Below, in pieces: positions 12,076 to 13,613 of a stretch of DNA of 13,613 nucleotides. Each line of letters starts with the position of its first letter. The stretch's first letter is position 1. The position numbers and the translations under genes are program-made. Location of the stretch: contig JAGARL010000169.1 in the NCBI GenBank assembly GCA_017622255.1, positions 1 to 13,613 of the forward strand, written 5' to 3'. Source of the DNA: Methanocorpusculum sp. GTDB lineage: Archaea; Halobacteriota; Methanomicrobia; Methanomicrobiales; Methanocorpusculaceae. The notes under the pieces were generated by a model, which saw only the letters and a list, made by a program, of their open reading frames with translations, was not told the origin of the DNA and made no database searches.

Positions 12076-13613
12076 ATGCAGGTTGAAGACAGACTGAAAG
12101 AACTCAAAGAAACTATCAACAAAAAAGTCCCGCGCGGCGTTGAAGTAACCGACGTCGAATTCGAAGGACCGGAGATGGTTATCTACACCGACAATCCGGA
12201 GAAGTTCGCAGCCGAACAGGATTTAATCAAAACACTCGCACGCGACTTACGAAAGCGTATCGTGGTACGCCCGAATATCTTAGGAGACACCGAGGTCGCC
12301 TATGATATGGTCAAAAAGGTCGTACCGGAAGGAGCAGGCATCACCGACATCTTCTTCGATACCGACACCGGAGAGATGTTAATCGAGGCAGAAAAGCCGG
12401 GAGTTGTCATCGGAAAAAACGGCGCAACCCTTCGCGACATCACGATGAAGACCGGATGGACGCCGAGAGTTGTCAGAACTCCGCCAATCCCGTCCATGAC
12501 CATCAAACAGGTCAGACAGTACCTCCGCGAAGCACGCGACGAGAGAAAGGAGTTCCTCAGAAGATGCGGCAGAAGAATCCACCGCGACTCCTTATACACC
12601 GGACGCGACCGCGACCAGTGGCTCAGAGTAACCACTCTCGGCTGCTGCCGTCAGGTTGGACGTGCCGCATTCCTCTTAACCACTCCGCAGAGCAAAGTCT
12701 TAATCGACTGCGGAGAGTCCCCGGGAGCAACCGGCGCCGCCTCCTCCCCGTACCTTCACGTACCGGAAATTTATCCGTTCTCTACCCTTGATGCAGTCGT
12801 GCTGACCCACGCACACTTAGACCACTCCGCATACATTCCGCTCCTCTACCGCTACGGATACGACGGACCGGTCTATACCACGCCTGCAACCCGCGACCTG
12901 GCAGCCATGCTCCAGCTTGACTATCTGGATGTCAACAACAAGGAAGACAAGGCCCCGCCGTACTCCTCCAACGAGGTCCGCGAGTTTGTCAAGCACACCA
13001 TCACCTTAGGATACGGAGATGTCACGGACATCGCCCCGGACTTAAAGCTCACCCTCCACAACGCAGGACACATCTTAGGTTCTGCCATTGCCCACTTCAA
13101 CGTCGGAAACGGTCTCTACAATATCGCCTTTACCGGAGACTTATACTACGCAAAGAGCAGACTGTTCAACCCGGCAGTCTCGCAGTTCCCGCGTCTTGAA
13201 GCACTCGTAATGGAGTCCACCTACGGAGGCTCCGAGGACTTCTCCCCATCCAGAGCTGATGCAGAAGCCCACCTCTGCGAGGTTATCAGCAACACCTTAT
13301 CCCGCGGCGGCAAGGTCTTAATTCCGGCATTCGCTGTCGGACGTTCCCAGGAGCTTATGCTTGCCTTAGAGGAAGGCATCAGAAACAAGAAGCTTCCGGC
13401 ATGCAAGATTTACCTCGACGGAATGATTAAGGAAGCAACGGCTATGCACACCGCATACCCGGAGTACTTAAACAACGACCTCAGAAACCAGATCTTCCGC
13501 GACAACTACAACCCGTTCCTTGCGGAATGCTTCGAGCAGGTCGACTCCTACGAGAAGCGTCAGGAGGTTATCTTCTCCAAGGACCCGTGCGTTATCATCT
13601 CGACATCCGGTAT
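12076..13613 (+). CDS. fttA: KH-domain beta-CASP ribonuclease aCPSF1 (transcription termination factor FttA), 3'-truncated by window end
   Basis: The frame is open from the ATG at 12076 to the right edge, giving 512 residues of a protein usually near 630-640. aCPSF1/FttA is an endo-/exoribonuclease that cleaves nascent RNA at U-rich 3' ends and terminates transcription in archaea. The N-terminus (about 1-140) holds two KH-like RNA-binding segments, with GKNG at 113-116. The metallo-beta-lactamase core carries [13 protein letters not shown] with HxHxDH at 245-250, GHILGS (His332) and FTGDL (Asp355). The beta-CASP part begins around VMESTYGG (Glu380) and continues through [14 protein letters not shown]. 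All zinc-binding motifs expected up to this point are intact; the last His motifs would lie beyond the window. It follows psmB by 20 bases. Confidence 0.95.
   Translation, partial: MQVEDRLKELKETINKKVPRGVEVTDVEFEGPEMVIYTDNPEKFAAEQDLIKTLARDLRKRIVVRPNILGDTEVAYDMVKKVVPEGAGITDIFFDTDTGEMLIEAEKPGVVIGKNGATLRDITMKTGWTPRVVRTPPIPSMTIKQVRQYLREARDERKEFLRRCGRRIHRDSLYTGRDRDQWLRVTTLGCCRQVGRAAFLLTTPQSKVLIDCGESPGATGAASSPYLHVPEIYPFSTLDAVVLTHAHLDHSAYIPLLYRYGYDGPVYTTPATRDLAAMLQLDYLDVNNKEDKAPPYSSNEVREFVKHTITLGYGDVTDIAPDLKLTLHNAGHILGSAIAHFNVGNGLYNIAFTGDLYYAKSRLFNPAVSQFPRLEALVMESTYGGSEDFSPSRADAEAHLCEVISNTLSRGGKVLIPAFAVGRSQELMLALEEGIRNKKLPACKIYLDGMIKEATAMHTAYPEYLNNDLRNQIFRDNYNPFLAECFEQVDSYEKRQEVIFSKDPCVIISTSG

Overview
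The window comes from a methanogenic euryarchaeon. The archaeal proteasome beta subunit and the archaeal KH/beta-CASP nuclease aCPSF1 place it in the archaea, and the F420-dependent methylene-H4MPT reductase Mer makes it a methanogen. Spacers contain TATA-like boxes and short GAGG/GGTG ribosome binding sites. The overall flavour (near-even GC with local A+T-rich islands, FkbM-like and beta-helix lipoproteins) suggests Methanomicrobiales, possibly Methanocorpusculum. The genus is an inference, not something the sequence proves.

Left part (1-4110): the C-terminal end of a TctA/DUF112-type membrane permease converges with a short dCTP-deaminase-superfamily enzyme that looks more like an archaeal dUTPase. 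A tRNA-Arg(UCG) gene follows, then the strongly expressed-looking mer gene. Next is a tandem pair of MscS-type mechanosensitive channel genes. The second copy is broken by one in-frame TAA in otherwise intact coding sequence. Both mscS copies carry a perfect inverted repeat at the start codon.

Middle part (4112-5829, minus strand): a tight three-gene operon runs from acylphosphatase to a stand-alone pyruvate-kinase C-terminal-domain protein to a six-helix membrane protein. It converges on the mscS pair across one bidirectional hairpin/T-run terminator.

Accessory part (5830-11289): a noncoding stretch with two strong hairpins leads into a 3.4-kb minus-strand gene. This gene encodes a lipid-anchored surface protein with a Pro-Asp repeat stalk, an InlB-type B-repeat, Cys/His modules and a long beta-helix. 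A 765-bp noncoding region follows and is built as nested imperfect inverted repeats: a 250-bp G+C-rich MITE-like palindrome inside A+T-rich sequence, flanked by two copies of an 18-22 bp near-palindrome. A divergent gene then encodes a predicted lipoprotein whose body is an FkbM-like SAM-methyltransferase fold, which is unexpected outside the cell.

Right part (11290-13613): housekeeping sequence resumes with psmB (proteasome core) directly followed by the gene for aCPSF1, the RNase that terminates archaeal transcription. The aCPSF1 gene runs off the window end. The two are separated by 20 bases made largely of T-tracts, the type of sequence aCPSF1 is known to act on.
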